The position numbers and the translations under genes are program-made. Shown here one piece after another: positions 33,051-41,932 of a stretch of DNA of 64,000 bases. The stretch lies in the NCBI GenBank assembly GCA_050789255.1, contig JBOZRQ010000015.1, positions 186,001-250,000 of the forward strand, written 5' to 3'. The DNA comes from JBOZRQ01 sp050789255. GTDB lineage: Bacteria; Bacillota; Sulfobacillia; Symbiobacteriales; Symbiobacteriaceae. Each line of letters starts with the position of its first letter. Within the stretch, counting starts at the first letter, position 1. The notes under the pieces are model-generated. The model ran no database searches. It was not told where the DNA came from and saw only the letters and a list, made by a program, of their open reading frames with translations.

Positions 33051-33218
33051 TTACGCTTTCTTCTCGGGGTCGTTGCCATCTTCGGACTTGACCGACTTCT
33101 TGAACTCCTTGATCGTGTCACCGACAGCCCGACCGAGCTGCGGGAGCTTGTTGGCGCCGAAGATGAGCAGAACGACTATCAGAATCGCGATAATCTCCAA
33201 GGGCCCGAGGTTCCGCAT
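33051..33218 (-). CDS. tatA: Twin-arginine translocase subunit TatA
   Basis: 55 residues: MRNLGPLEIIAILIVVLLIF, then GANKLPQLGRAVGDTIKEFK, the standard TatA layout of a single short membrane helix, hinge (FGANKLP) and amphipathic helix, with a Lys/Glu/Asp tail. TatA oligomers form the pore for folded proteins with twin-arginine signals. No tatC is visible in the window. ATG 33218 follows AAAGGGGG. It is too short for a simple length filter but the family match is clear. Confidence 0.93.
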   Translation of the reverse strand: MRNLGPLEIIAILIVVLLIFGANKLPQLGRAVGDTIKEFKKSVKSEDGNDPEKKA

Positions 33219-33287
33219 ATGGGAATCCCCCTTTGTTCATACAGTAACCCTACCTCGGTGGTTCGGGGCATCTATATTGTTTTCCTG

Positions 33288-34964
33288 CTATCCTTTCGGC
33301 TCACAAGCCGTCCGAAGTTCGTCGGCGACGCGCGACGCGCTGCGCTCAAGCTCTCGGGCGGTGCGGACCGCTTGGCCCGCACGGCCGGATGCCAGGCCGG
33401 CTTCCAGGTGCATCTCCTGGATGGCGATCGCCGTCTCGGCGGCCGTGAAGACCAGGTCGCGGGCCTCGGACCCGAGGTGCAGCGCGACGGTCTCCGCACT
33501 GTCGGAGGCGGCTGCTGCCTGGACGGACGAGGCCAGGGCCGCAGCCGCAGCCTCTGCCCGGGCCTGCGCCGCCCTCAGCCCGTCCAACAGGGCGCTTCTG
33601 CTGGAGTCCTCGCTGCCCGACAGGGCCGCCGCCCTCGCAAAGCCTGCACGGGAGTCCTGCACGGTTGCAGCCGCCGTCTCAGCCAGTTCGCACAGCCGCC
33701 GGACCTCCCCCGCCGCCCCCACCGCCGACTGGCTAAGCCCGGCCACCCGCAGGTCGATCTCTTGAGCCCGCCGCTGTACCTCCAGGGCAAGCTTTCGGAC
33801 CGATTCGGCCACCACTGCGAAGCCTCGGCCCCGCTCACCGGCCCTGGCCGCTTCGACGGCGGCGTTGAGGGCCAGCATGTTGGTCTGTGCCGCGATGCTC
33901 TTGATGACTGCCAGGACCGACTCGATCTGCCCGGCCCGCTCAGCCAGGGCGCCGAGCGTCTCGGCGGTCCGAGCCGCCCGCTCTTGGAGCGCTGCGGTAG
34001 CACGGGAGGCCGTCTCGGCCATGGCTGTGGCCGAGGCTGCCGCATGGTGCAGCTGGGCGGCGCCCGAGTCGGTGGCGCCGGCTCGGCTTGCCAGGTGGCC
34101 CACCGCTTCCGCCAGGTCGCCCACCTCGCCCGCCAGCCGGGCGCCGGCGCCATGGCGGGCCTGCTGGTGGGCCGCCATCCTGCCCAGGGACCGGTGCAGC
34201 CGGCCGGCGGCCCCCTCCAGGGTGGACGCCTGAGCGGCGTGGGTGTCACTCAGGGCCGCCGCAGCTTCCAGATCGGCACGCAGTTCCTCCACCGCACTGG
34301 CGGTCTCTACCAGGGCCGCCGCCGCTGCCGCACCGCTGTGAGCGACGCCCTGCGCCCGCAGCCGGGCGCCGGTGAGCGTCTCCCCGCCCGCCGGCCGGTC
34401 CGGCGCCGGGCTTGGCTCCGGCATGCCGGCGAGCCATGCCAGGAAGGCGCCGAGGCCGCAGAGCAGTGACAGCAGAGCCAGGAGGTCACGCTGCGGGGTC
34501 CCCTGCGACGAGGCCGGCGCCGGTGGGACCCCCAGGCGGTCGGCGGCCGCTGCCAGGGCTGAACGGGCTGCGACCATCGCCTGGTAGACGGGGCCGGTCA
34601 GCGCAGCGCTCGCCTCGTCCCGCCCCGCCCGGCGGGCGCCTGCGACCGCCTGCAAGTAGGACTTCAGGGCGGAAGCAGGCCCGGTCATCCCACGGCGGTC
34701 AAGCCAGTCCGCCCCTTCCCCCAGATACCCTTCCAGCCGGTCGAGCTCGCGGGCGGCCTGCGGGTCGGGCGCCGCCAGGGCCCGGTAGAGGGCCCCGTGG
34801 TGCTCGGCCAGACCTGCCCCCAGCTCCCCCAGATAGGCGACCGCTCGGACAGGGTTGCTCTCCGGGCGCTGCGATGGCTGCGGTGTCGCCGCGGCCGCCC
34901 ACCCCGCCAGGGCGCCCGCCCCCAGCAGGAGAATCGCCAGGCTCCACCGCCCAAACTTATGCAC
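33288..34964 (-). CDS. Chemoreceptor-like protein without HAMP domain
   Basis: 558 residues. Two hydrophobic segments (about 7-25 and about 160-182) bound an extracytoplasmic helical domain of about 130 residues. The HAMP domain expected after the second segment is missing; instead a Pro-rich linker (MPEPSPAPDRPAGG) leads straight to the signalling coiled coil. The tip is QTNMLALNAAVEAARAGERG, close to consensus. The C-terminal arm is Ala-rich and diverged. It may be a receptor that lost HAMP or a sensor feeding another system. It shares the upstream AATATACGTAT motif with the first chemoreceptor. Start ATG (34964) has no strong ribosome site (GGGGGTGAG 15 bp upstream). Confidence 0.8.
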   Translation of the reverse strand: MHKFGRWSLAILLLGAGALAGWAAAATPQPSQRPESNPVRAVAYLGELGAGLAEHHGALYRALAAPDPQAARELDRLEGYLGEGADWLDRRGMTGPASALKSYLQAVAGARRAGRDEASAALTGPVYQAMVAARSALAAAADRLGVPPAPASSQGTPQRDLLALLSLLCGLGAFLAWLAGMPEPSPAPDRPAGGETLTGARLRAQGVAHSGAAAAAALVETASAVEELRADLEAAAALSDTHAAQASTLEGAAGRLHRSLGRMAAHQQARHGAGARLAGEVGDLAEAVGHLASRAGATDSGAAQLHHAAASATAMAETASRATAALQERAARTAETLGALAERAGQIESVLAVIKSIAAQTNMLALNAAVEAARAGERGRGFAVVAESVRKLALEVQRRAQEIDLRVAGLSQSAVGAAGEVRRLCELAETAAATVQDSRAGFARAAALSGSEDSSRSALLDGLRAAQARAEAAAAALASSVQAAAASDSAETVALHLGSEARDLVFTAAETAIAIQEMHLEAGLASGRAGQAVRTARELERSASRVADELRTACEPKG

Positions 34965-35002
34965 TGTTCACTCACCCCCAGTACCGAACAACGTTAAAAT
35001 TT

Positions 35003-35013
35003 ATACGTATATT
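35003..35013 (-). promoter_or_regulatory. AATATACGTAT motif upstream of second chemoreceptor gene
   Basis: Identical 11-base motif to that at 13231-13241, 39 bp before the start codon. Possible shared regulator or promoter element. Confidence 0.35.
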
Positions 35014-35153
35014 CTATCAGAGGTAAGATGAACAGCGCTACAGTCTTTTGGAATTTCTGGAGTTTTTTCTCACAGTAGATCGAATCGCAGAAGGAGTTGC
35101 GGACTGGTCACTAGAAATTCCTGGAAGATGGGCGTGGCAGGAGGGATTGACAC

Positions 35154-36560
35154 GTGCGCATGGCACTCCGCTGCGGGGTTTTGCTTGCGCTTGCCATGTG
35201 GCTGGTAGCACTTTGGCCAGGCGGCGCCCTGGCTGACGACACCCTGCAGCAACGCATGGAGCAGTCCCGGAACCGGTACCTGCTGGGGCGTATGTATGAG
35301 CAGGCCGGCGATCTGACCCGGGCCGAGGAGCACTATCAGCAGGCGCTGGAACTTTGGCCCGACAACACCGAGGCCCGGGTGGCCCTTCAGGCGCTAATCG
35401 ATTCCCGGAAGCCGCCGGAGCCTGTGAAGCCATTCTGGGCCGGCTGGTTCAACTGGCTCCCAGCAGGCACAACAGGAACATACACATCCGCGGTCATGGA
35501 GGTCTTCGGCTGGATCGTTATGATCGCGGTCTTCGCCGCTGTCTTCGTCAAACTGGGCCTGGAAACGATCCGCCTGGCCGTGCTGCGGGCCAAGGGGATA
35601 CCCCTCCTCGGGCTTGGCGAGTTCAAGGACCCCACCGGGCGTCTTCCCGGGCTGGCCCACCAGCTCGCCACAAACATGAACGACGCCGGTCTCACCATTT
35701 ACGATGAGAAGGGCGCCGTTCTACCGGACTTCAACTTTATCGGGGACACCGGGTTTGCCCAGGGCAAGCTGCTGGCCAAGCTGCTGGAGATTCTCTACGC
35801 CAGGCAAATCCAGCGCATCCAGGTCGCTGTCTCGCTAGATGACGGGCTTCTGAACGCCTCCGTCTCCCTGGTCGACAGCGCCAACGGGTATGTGCGCTAC
35901 CTGCACGTGGTCTCCGTCGACCCCGACCAATATGCCGGGGCCGGCGAGCTGACCCGCGTGGTCTCCTCCCTGGTGGCCGATGCGATCATGATCTCCCTCT
36001 CCCGGGATCACAACACCCGGGGCCTGCTCTTTCAACGCCTGGGCGACTGGACCTCGGCGCTCAAGGAGTTCATCATCGCGGCGGACACGGCCCGGAAGAA
36101 GGGGCAGTGCGGGGTGCTCTATCAGGCGCACCTCAACTTGGGCAACCTGTACAGCTTCCTGGGCCTTCAGGACAAGTCCGTCGCCGCCTACAACGAGGTG
36201 GCGGAGAAGGCCCAGAACCCCACGACCCAGGCGCTAATTCAGGCCGCCATGGCCTGCTCCTACAAGAACTGGCAGGCCATCGCTCCGCCCGACCAGCAGG
36301 GCACCTACGAGTGGCTGGCCCGCCAGGCGGTTGAAAAAGCCCTGGTGAGCCAGCACAAGACTCCGCTCATCGCGTACACCATCGCCTGCTACTTCAGCCT
36401 GGCGGGCAATATCCCCGAGTGCCTCCGCTGGCTGCGCGAGGCGGTTTCCGGGGACTTGGCCTACATGGAGTACACCATCACCGACCCCGACATGGAGAAC
36501 CTCCGCCGCTGGCTGGGCGACCAGTCCCTTGGCGAGGCCCTGGGGCTGCGGGTCGGCTAG
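35154..36560 (+). CDS. Membrane protein with TPR repeats
   Basis: 468 residues from GTG at 35154, eight bases after GGCAGGAGGG. Signal peptide (GVLLALAMWLVALWPGGALA), an N-terminal TPR (YEQAGDLTRAEEHYQQALELWPDN, about residues 48-71), one membrane helix (about 115-140), then a long cytoplasmic part with a mixed alpha/beta region (residues 150-280) and C-terminal TPRs (YKNWQAIAP..., HLNLGNLYSFLGLQDKSVAAYNE). I do not recognise the middle domain. Convergent with gltX, whose last bases overlap its stop. Probably a membrane-bound scaffold; function unknown. Confidence 0.7.
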   Translation: MRMALRCGVLLALAMWLVALWPGGALADDTLQQRMEQSRNRYLLGRMYEQAGDLTRAEEHYQQALELWPDNTEARVALQALIDSRKPPEPVKPFWAGWFNWLPAGTTGTYTSAVMEVFGWIVMIAVFAAVFVKLGLETIRLAVLRAKGIPLLGLGEFKDPTGRLPGLAHQLATNMNDAGLTIYDEKGAVLPDFNFIGDTGFAQGKLLAKLLEILYARQIQRIQVAVSLDDGLLNASVSLVDSANGYVRYLHVVSVDPDQYAGAGELTRVVSSLVADAIMISLSRDHNTRGLLFQRLGDWTSALKEFIIAADTARKKGQCGVLYQAHLNLGNLYSFLGLQDKSVAAYNEVAEKAQNPTTQALIQAAMACSYKNWQAIAPPDQQGTYEWLARQAVEKALVSQHKTPLIAYTIACYFSLAGNIPECLRWLREAVSGDLAYMEYTITDPDMENLRRWLGDQSLGEALGLRVG

Positions 36561-37969
36561 GCAAAGCGGCCCAGGCGGGCGAGCGTCTCCTCACGCCCTA
36601 ACACCGCCAGCGACTCAAAGAGCGGGGGCGTCACCTTGCGCCCGCTTACCGCCAGCCGAAGCGGCATGAACAGCTGCCCCGGTTTCATACCGAGCTCCAA
36701 CGCAAGGGCCCGCAGGGCCGGCTCGATCGTGTCGACCGCCCACGGCTCCAGGGACGCCAGGCGGGCGGCTGCTGCCGCGCAAGCCGCGGGGTCCGGCCGC
36801 TCCTCCGCCTCGGACGGCGTCCGGAAGAAAAAGTCCAGCAGGGCCGGCGCCTCGGCCAGTCGGTGCATGCGCTCCTGCACCAAGGGAATCAGTGCGGTGA
36901 GGCGGTCCAGCGTCACGTCGTCGGGCGTGGCGGGCACCAATCCTGCATCGGCCAGGAAGGGCACCAGGCGCCGGGCCAGATCAGACGGCACCAGCTTCCG
37001 AATGTGCACGCCATTGAGCCACTCGAGCTTCTGCATGTCGAAAACGGCGTTGGCCGGGGTGCAGCGCTCCACGGAGAATGCCTGCACCAGCTCATCGAAG
37101 GTGAAAACCTCCTGGGTGGTGCCGGGCGACCAGCCCTGCAGGGCCAGGAAGTTGATCATCGTCTCCGGCAGGTAGCCCATCGCCTGGAACTCACCGATAT
37201 ACACGGCGTTCTTCCGCTTGGAGATCTTGGTCTTGTCTGGGTTGAGCATCAGGTTCAGGTGACCGAACTGCGGGGGCTCCCAGCCCAGCGCCTGGTAAAC
37301 GGCCAACTGCGGGAAGGTGTTGGAGACGTGCTCCTGCCCCCGCAGCACGTGGGTAATCCCCATCAAGTGCTCGTCGATCGCTGTGGCGTAATTGTAAGTG
37401 GGCATGCCGTCGCTCTTGATGATCACGAAATCGCCCATCACCCCGGCGCCCACCGTGATCGGACCGCGAATCAGATCGGTGAAGGTGAGGTCCGTCTCCG
37501 GCATGCGCAACCGAATGGTGGGGGTCGCATTGACCGCCGCCCTTGCGGCGCGCTCCTCCGCTGTCAAATGGGCGCATCGGCCACTGTACTTGGGCGGCAG
37601 CTGTGCGGCCTCCTGGGCGGCCCGCTCTTCAGCCAAATCGCTCTCCGTGCAGTAGCAGGGGTAAGCCAGATTCCGTCTCACCAGCTCGTCAGCATGGGCG
37701 CGGTAAAGGTCGAGGCGCTCGCTCTGCCAGTAGGGGCCATAATCGCCCCCAACGCCTGGGCCCTCGTCCCAGGTGAGCCCCAGCCAGCGCAACCCGGCCA
37801 GCACCCCGTCTTCGGACTCCTGGGTGGAGCGGCGCCGGTCCGTGTCGTCGATGCGCAGAATCATGGTGCCGCCGTGCTTGCGGGCCAGGAGCAGGTTGAA
37901 CAGAGCGGTGCGTGCGGTGCCCACGTGGCAGTTGCCCGTTGGGCTGGGAGCGATGCGAACGCGGATCAT
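36557..37969 (-). CDS. gltX: Glutamyl-tRNA synthetase
   Basis: 470 residues, the class I synthetase that charges tRNA(Glu) (and, in organisms without GlnRS, tRNA(Gln)). HIGH-type motif SPTGNCHVGTARTALFN at about residues 9-25, KMSKS equivalent KISKRK in the middle, and an anticodon-binding helical domain at the C-terminus. The Cys-containing CYCTESDLAEER segment is usual. ATG 37969. Preceded by a 260-base T-box leader (38018-38278) with its own promoter, so expression is probably controlled by uncharged tRNA. Confidence 0.97.
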   Translation of the reverse strand: MIRVRIAPSPTGNCHVGTARTALFNLLLARKHGGTMILRIDDTDRRRSTQESEDGVLAGLRWLGLTWDEGPGVGGDYGPYWQSERLDLYRAHADELVRRNLAYPCYCTESDLAEERAAQEAAQLPPKYSGRCAHLTAEERAARAAVNATPTIRLRMPETDLTFTDLIRGPITVGAGVMGDFVIIKSDGMPTYNYATAIDEHLMGITHVLRGQEHVSNTFPQLAVYQALGWEPPQFGHLNLMLNPDKTKISKRKNAVYIGEFQAMGYLPETMINFLALQGWSPGTTQEVFTFDELVQAFSVERCTPANAVFDMQKLEWLNGVHIRKLVPSDLARRLVPFLADAGLVPATPDDVTLDRLTALIPLVQERMHRLAEAPALLDFFFRTPSEAEERPDPAACAAAAARLASLEPWAVDTIEPALRALALELGMKPGQLFMPLRLAVSGRKVTPPLFESLAVLGREETLARLGRFA

Positions 37970-38017
37970 AGGAACACCATCCTCCTCCGCCCAGCGTCAG
38001 GCACCGAGCAAAATAGA

Positions 38018-38278
38018 AAGCCCTCGCCCCGATGTAGGGGCGAGAGCCTGACTCCCGCGGTACCACCCTGCTTGACCTTGCGGTCCACTCCTTGGGGCAC
38101 ACGATGGTGCCCTGCGCCCGGTAACGGGGGCAACCGACCCTGCCTACCGCCCGGGGGGCGGTTCAGCGGGCAGCTCTGAGACCTGGTTCAGCGAACGTGG
38201 CGCCGGGTTGCACCATCCCCCGGCTCTCTGCAGCACACGCCCTCGCCTACTTACTTCCCTTCGTCGCTGTTGCGAAAT
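38018..38278 (-). ncRNA. T-box riboswitch leader of gltX
   Basis: On the minus strand the leader contains the T-box sequence GGGTGGTACCGCGGG (38054-38068) followed by a strong terminator stem (CTCTCGCCCC/GGGGCGAGGG, 38018-38046) and a T-rich run. Upstream, the 5' half has the AGAGAG...GGTG...CCGG stem-I pattern. Uncharged tRNA(Glu) should favour the antiterminator and switch on gltX. GAA triplets occur in the expected part of stem I (for example 38187-38189); the exact specifier cannot be fixed by eye. Confidence 0.9.
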
Positions 38279-38308
38279 ATCTTACACAGGGTGTATCGAT
38301 TCTGTCAA
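38279..38308 (-). promoter_or_regulatory. Sigma-A promoter of gltX leader
   Basis: Perfect TTGACA (38303-38308), 18-bp spacer, TAAGAT (38279-38284), directly upstream of the T-box leader and within the gap to the next gene. Confidence 0.75.
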
Positions 38309-38311
38309 CAC

Positions 38312-38830
38312 TCATTCGACTTCAGCCTCGCGCTGCCCGACCTGCTTGGTCATTTTGATGGTCTCCTTGACGAAACCGACCTTCTCGTAGAGTTGAATCG
38401 ACGCCGCCTGGTTGGCTGACACCTGAAGCGAGAGGTGCTTTACGCCGCGCTGCAGAGCGTAGGCCTCCGCCATCTCGAGCAGGCCCTTCGCCACGCCACG
38501 CTTGCGGTACTCCGGCCAGACATGAAGCTCGCTGATATAGGCTTCAGGCAGGCCTGTAAGGGCGTCGGTCACCCCGAAGTTGAGCACGGCAAACCCACAG
38601 ATCGCCCCTTCGTCCTCCACCGCAACCAGGTCGATGCGGGTCCAGCCCGGCGGAATCTTCTTCTCGCGGGGCTGCCGCAGCCAGTTCAGGTAACGCTGGC
38701 GGACCGCTTCGGGATCCCGGATGTGGCCCTGATTTACGTCGAGGTACTCCTCAATGGACTCCATGGAGCGCTGCCACTGGTCGATGGCGGCCTCGTCGGC
38801 AGGGGTGGCGCGGCGAATGCGGATGGGCAT
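38312..38830 (-). CDS. GNAT-family N-acetyltransferase
   Basis: 172 residues with the GNAT fold: RIRRATPADEAAI at the start, acetyl-CoA loop YRKRGVAKGLLEMAEAYA (about residues 109-126) and the C-terminal NQAASIQLYEKVGFV strand. Substrate unknown; small molecules, antibiotics or protein N-termini are all possible for the family. ATG 38830 follows GGAGGACG. It is 17 bp downstream of mccB on the same strand and may be cotranscribed. Confidence 0.85.
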   Translation of the reverse strand: MPIRIRRATPADEAAIDQWQRSMESIEEYLDVNQGHIRDPEAVRQRYLNWLRQPREKKIPPGWTRIDLVAVEDEGAICGFAVLNFGVTDALTGLPEAYISELHVWPEYRKRGVAKGLLEMAEAYALQRGVKHLSLQVSANQAASIQLYEKVGFVKETIKMTKQVGQREAEVE

Positions 38831-38847
38831 GTGAGATTCGTCCTCCG

Positions 38848-39984
38848 TCAGTCGGTCATAGCGTGTGCGAGGTCGTCGATGAGGTCCTGGGCGTCTTCGA
38901 TGCCAACGGAGATGCGAATCAGCCCGTCGGTGATACCCAGTTCGGAGCGCCGGTCGGCGGGGATGGAGGCGTGGGTCATGAGGGCGGGGATCTCAATGAG
39001 CGACTCGACGGCGCCCAGGGACTCGGCCAGTGCAAAGAGCTTCACCCGGCTGAGCAGCCGGTGGGCCGCCTCGCCCGATCCGATGTCGAAGGAGATCATA
39101 CCACCAAAGCCGCCGGCCTGGCGCTTATGGGTTTCGTGTCCGGGATGTTCGCTAAGACCCGGGTAGTACACCTTCCGCACCTGGGGCTGGCGCATAAGCC
39201 ATGCAACAAGTTTAGATGCGTTGGCCTCGTGCTCCTTCATACGAACACTTAAAGTCTTGATTCCACGAATGAGCAGGAAGCAGTCCTGGGGCCCCGGCAC
39301 CCCGCCGGCGGCGTTCTGCAGGAAGGCGAGCCGCTCGCCCAGGGCGCCGTCCTTGACGACAGCCAGCCCGGCCACCACATCGCTGTGGCCGCCCAGGTAC
39401 TTGGTCGCGCTGTGCCAGACGATGTCCGCCCCGTGCTCCAGCGGCCGCTGCCAGTACGGGGTCATGAAGGTGTTATCGACGACGAGCAGCAGCCCGTGCT
39501 GCTTGGCGACCGCCGACATGGCGGCCAGGTCCGTCACCTTCAGGAGCGGATTGGTCGGGGTTTCGATCAGCAGAGCCTTCGTGTTGGGCCTCAACGCTGC
39601 GGTGACGTTGGCCGTATCGCTGGTGTCCACGTAGGTGGCCTCCAGCCCAAAACGGCGGAAGACCTTGTCCTGCAGGCGGAAGGTGCCGCCGTACACATCA
39701 TCGCCAATAATGAGATGGTCACCGGCATCGAAGAGCATCATGATGGTGGAGAGCGCGGCAAGGCCAGAGGCGAAGCCCAGCCCCCGAACACCGCCCTCCA
39801 GGTCGGCGATCAGCGCCTCCAGGGCCGCCCGGGTCGGGTTGCCAGTGCGGGAGTACTCGTAGCCCTTGTGCTTGCCGATCGCCTCCTGCTTGTAGGTAGA
39901 GACCTGGTAGATCGGCACGGTGACCGCCCCGGTGGCGGGGTCGGAGTCGAAGCCCGCGTGGATCAGCTTTGTGTTGAAGCGCAT
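38848..39984 (-). CDS. mccB: Cystathionine gamma-lyase / homocysteine gamma-lyase
   Basis: 378-residue PLP enzyme of the Cys/Met metabolism family. Landmarks: YEYSRTGNPTR near residue 42, DNTFMTPY and the PLP lysine in SATKYLGGHSD (about residue 197). With MccA upstream it forms the reverse transsulfuration pair that turns homocysteine into cysteine through cystathionine, as in B. subtilis mccAB. ATG 39984 follows GGAGGGGTG that lies in the mccA stop region. Other members of the family (cystathionine gamma-synthase, methionine lyase) cannot be fully excluded by motif alone; the operon partner settles it. Confidence 0.85.
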   Translation of the reverse strand: MRFNTKLIHAGFDSDPATGAVTVPIYQVSTYKQEAIGKHKGYEYSRTGNPTRAALEALIADLEGGVRGLGFASGLAALSTIMMLFDAGDHLIIGDDVYGGTFRLQDKVFRRFGLEATYVDTSDTANVTAALRPNTKALLIETPTNPLLKVTDLAAMSAVAKQHGLLLVVDNTFMTPYWQRPLEHGADIVWHSATKYLGGHSDVVAGLAVVKDGALGERLAFLQNAAGGVPGPQDCFLLIRGIKTLSVRMKEHEANASKLVAWLMRQPQVRKVYYPGLSEHPGHETHKRQAGGFGGMISFDIGSGEAAHRLLSRVKLFALAESLGAVESLIEIPALMTHASIPADRRSELGITDGLIRISVGIEDAQDLIDDLAHAMTD

Positions 39985-39987
39985 GGT

Positions 39988-40911
39988 TTACACCCCTCCG
40001 TGGTAGATCCGCTTACTCAAGTATCGCTCGGAGCTGTCCGGGAAAACCACGACGATGTTGGTGCCGGGCGGGTGGCGGCGGGCCTCTTCCAGGGCGGCCC
40101 AGCAGGCGGCGCCCGAGGACGAGCCCACCAGGCAACCCTCCTGCAGGGCGAGGGTTTTGACCATGGCGAAGGCCGGGTCATCCGCCACGGTGTAGATCTC
40201 ATCGACCAGGGTCATGTCCAGCGTGGGATAGATATACTCCACCCCGATCCCTTCCGTCCGGTGGGGACCGGGCTCACCGCCGCGCAGGACCGACCCCTCG
40301 GGCTCGACGATGCAGCAGCGCACCGCCGGGTTCTGCTGCTTAAGGTAGCGGGCCACCCCGGTGAAGGTGCCGCCGGAGCCGGCGCCGGCCACGAAGACGT
40401 CCACCCGGCCCTCCATTTGGGCCCAGATTTCGGGGCCGGTGGTCTCGTAGTGGGCGGCGGGGTTGGCCGGGTTGGCGAACTGCTGGGGCACCCAGGCGCC
40501 GGGTATGGTGGCCGCGAGCTCCTGCGCCTTGCTGATCGCCCCCTTGATGCCCTCTTCGGTGGGGGTGTTGACCACCTGGGCGCCTAGGGCCCGCATGAGC
40601 TCCTGCTTCTCCTGCGAGAACTTCTCCGGCACGCAGAAGATGACGCGATAGCCCCGCCCGATGGCGGCCAGGGCGATACCAATACCTGTGTTCCCCGCCG
40701 TGGGCTCAATCACGGTGCCCCCGGGCGTGAGCTGCCCGCTCCGTTCGCCTTCCGCCAGCAGCGACAGGCCCAGGCGGTCTTTGACGCTGCCCCCGGGGTT
40801 GAAGTACTCGAGCTTGGCAAAGAGCCGCACGCCCGGGGGAAGCCCCATGCGCTTCAGCTCGAGCATGGGGGTCTCCCCCACCAACTCCTGAATGGAACCC
40901 GCTACTCGCAT
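39988..40911 (-). CDS. mccA: Cystathionine beta-synthase / O-acetylserine-dependent (MccA-type)
   Basis: 307 residues from ATG at 40911 behind GGGGGAGGG; the upstream frame lacks a ribosome site. PLP enzyme of the cysteine synthase fold with NPGGSVKDRLGLSLL (PLP lysine at about residue 41), PTAGNTGIGIAL and the phosphate loop GAGSGGTFTG. It lacks the CBS regulatory domains. In B. subtilis MccA condenses O-acetylserine with homocysteine to give cystathionine for MccB. Reaction therefore inferred from the pair. Confidence 0.85.
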   Translation of the reverse strand: MRVAGSIQELVGETPMLELKRMGLPPGVRLFAKLEYFNPGGSVKDRLGLSLLAEGERSGQLTPGGTVIEPTAGNTGIGIALAAIGRGYRVIFCVPEKFSQEKQELMRALGAQVVNTPTEEGIKGAISKAQELAATIPGAWVPQQFANPANPAAHYETTGPEIWAQMEGRVDVFVAGAGSGGTFTGVARYLKQQNPAVRCCIVEPEGSVLRGGEPGPHRTEGIGVEYIYPTLDMTLVDEIYTVADDPAFAMVKTLALQEGCLVGSSSGAACWAALEEARRHPPGTNIVVVFPDSSERYLSKRIYHGGV

Positions 40912-40948
40912 TGCGATTCCCTCCCCCACAAGCCATGGCAAACACAAA

Positions 40949-40978
40949 GCCCCCCAGACATGAAAATGTCCGGAGGGC
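40949..40978 (-). terminator. Terminator after glycerophosphodiesterase gene
   Basis: GCCCTCCGGACAT/ATGTCTGGGGGGC stem with a TTTC loop and a GGCTTTGTG tail on the minus strand. Confidence 0.75.
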
Positions 40979-41000
40979 ATAGCTGCTACTGCGTAGAGGG

Positions 41001-41702
41001 CTAGATTCGGTCAGGGTAGTCGGACATGATGCCGTCGACGCCGATTTGCTTGAGCAGAACGATGAACTGGGGCTCGTTGACGGTCCACACATTCACCTTC
41101 ATGCCGGCGGCGTGGGCAGCGGCGAGCATTTGCGGGCTGACCCACTGGAAGTACGGGTGCAGGGCCGTCGCTCCGCACGCCCGGGCCATGGCGATGGGGT
41201 CGACCGGGTTGTCATCGAAGAGCATGCCCAGTTCCATGTCGGGGGCAATTTCGTGGATGCGCTTCAGGGCCTGGTGATCGAAGGAGGAGATTTGGGTGCG
41301 GTCAGTGGCGCCCTCTTCCCTCAGCACGTCAATCAGGTCTTGTTCGACGCCGGGATAGTGGATGGAGCCGGCCTTCAGCTCCAGGAAGAGCCGGAGTTCC
41401 GGCGGAGTGGAGCGAATGAGCTCCCGCAAGGTGGGGACCCGCTCCCCAGTAAACTCGGCGCCCTTGTGAGAGCCGGCGTCGAACTGCTGGATTTCTGCGA
41501 GCGTCAGGTCGCGGATCAATCCGGTGCCGTTGGTGGTGCGGCCCAAGGTCGGGTCATGGATGACCACCAGATGGCCGTCGCGGGTGCGGTGAACGTCGAA
41601 CTCGATGCCGTCGACGCCAAGCTCGATGGCCCGGCGAAAGGAGACCATTGTATTCTCGGGATGCGTGCCTGCGGCGCCCCGGTGACCAATACGTAGGAAC
41701 AT
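41001..41702 (-). CDS. Glycerophosphodiester phosphodiesterase
   Basis: 233 residues from ATG at 41702 (TTGGAGGGC ribosome site). TIM-barrel GDPD domain: RIGHRGAAGTHPENT at the start (His and Glu metal ligands), GIEFDVHRTRDGHLVVIHDP in the middle, LELKAGS and the closing NVWTVNEP. Cytoplasmic (no signal peptide), of the UgpQ type that hydrolyses glycerophosphodiesters from membrane turnover to glycerol 3-phosphate. Divergent from the LysR gene and separated from mccA by a terminator. Confidence 0.9.
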   Translation of the reverse strand: MFLRIGHRGAAGTHPENTMVSFRRAIELGVDGIEFDVHRTRDGHLVVIHDPTLGRTTNGTGLIRDLTLAEIQQFDAGSHKGAEFTGERVPTLRELIRSTPPELRLFLELKAGSIHYPGVEQDLIDVLREEGATDRTQISSFDHQALKRIHEIAPDMELGMLFDDNPVDPIAMARACGATALHPYFQWVSPQMLAAAHAAGMKVNVWTVNEPQFIVLLKQIGVDGIMSDYPDRI

Positions 41703-41855
41703 GCTACGCCCTCCAAGCCAGGTAGTCTGCCAGTTCGGTCGGACCCACCCCATTTGGGACCGCATTGGAAGTTCCACGGGGCTTTTGCGGACTCCTGCAC
41801 CCGGTCAGCCGAAACCGCGTACCGCGATGGCCCCTCGCAGCGACAAAACACTTGA

Positions 41856-41890
41856 TTGGACGAAATAATCACAGCAGATTGGTTATCCAA
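41856..41890. promoter_or_regulatory. Possible LysR-type operator
   Basis: TTGGA(CGAA)ATAA ... TTATCCAA, an imperfect dyad between the LysR gene and the glycerophosphodiesterase gene. Only a weak match to the T-N11-A rule. Confidence 0.25.
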
Positions 41891-41932
41891 CGTAAATCAA
41901 TCAGCTCTGGTAATTACGAACGGGGTGGCACC

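Noticed and set aside
37970..38311. Small protein genes in the gltX leader
   Set aside because: Short frames there have no ribosome site and the region is accounted for by the T-box structure.
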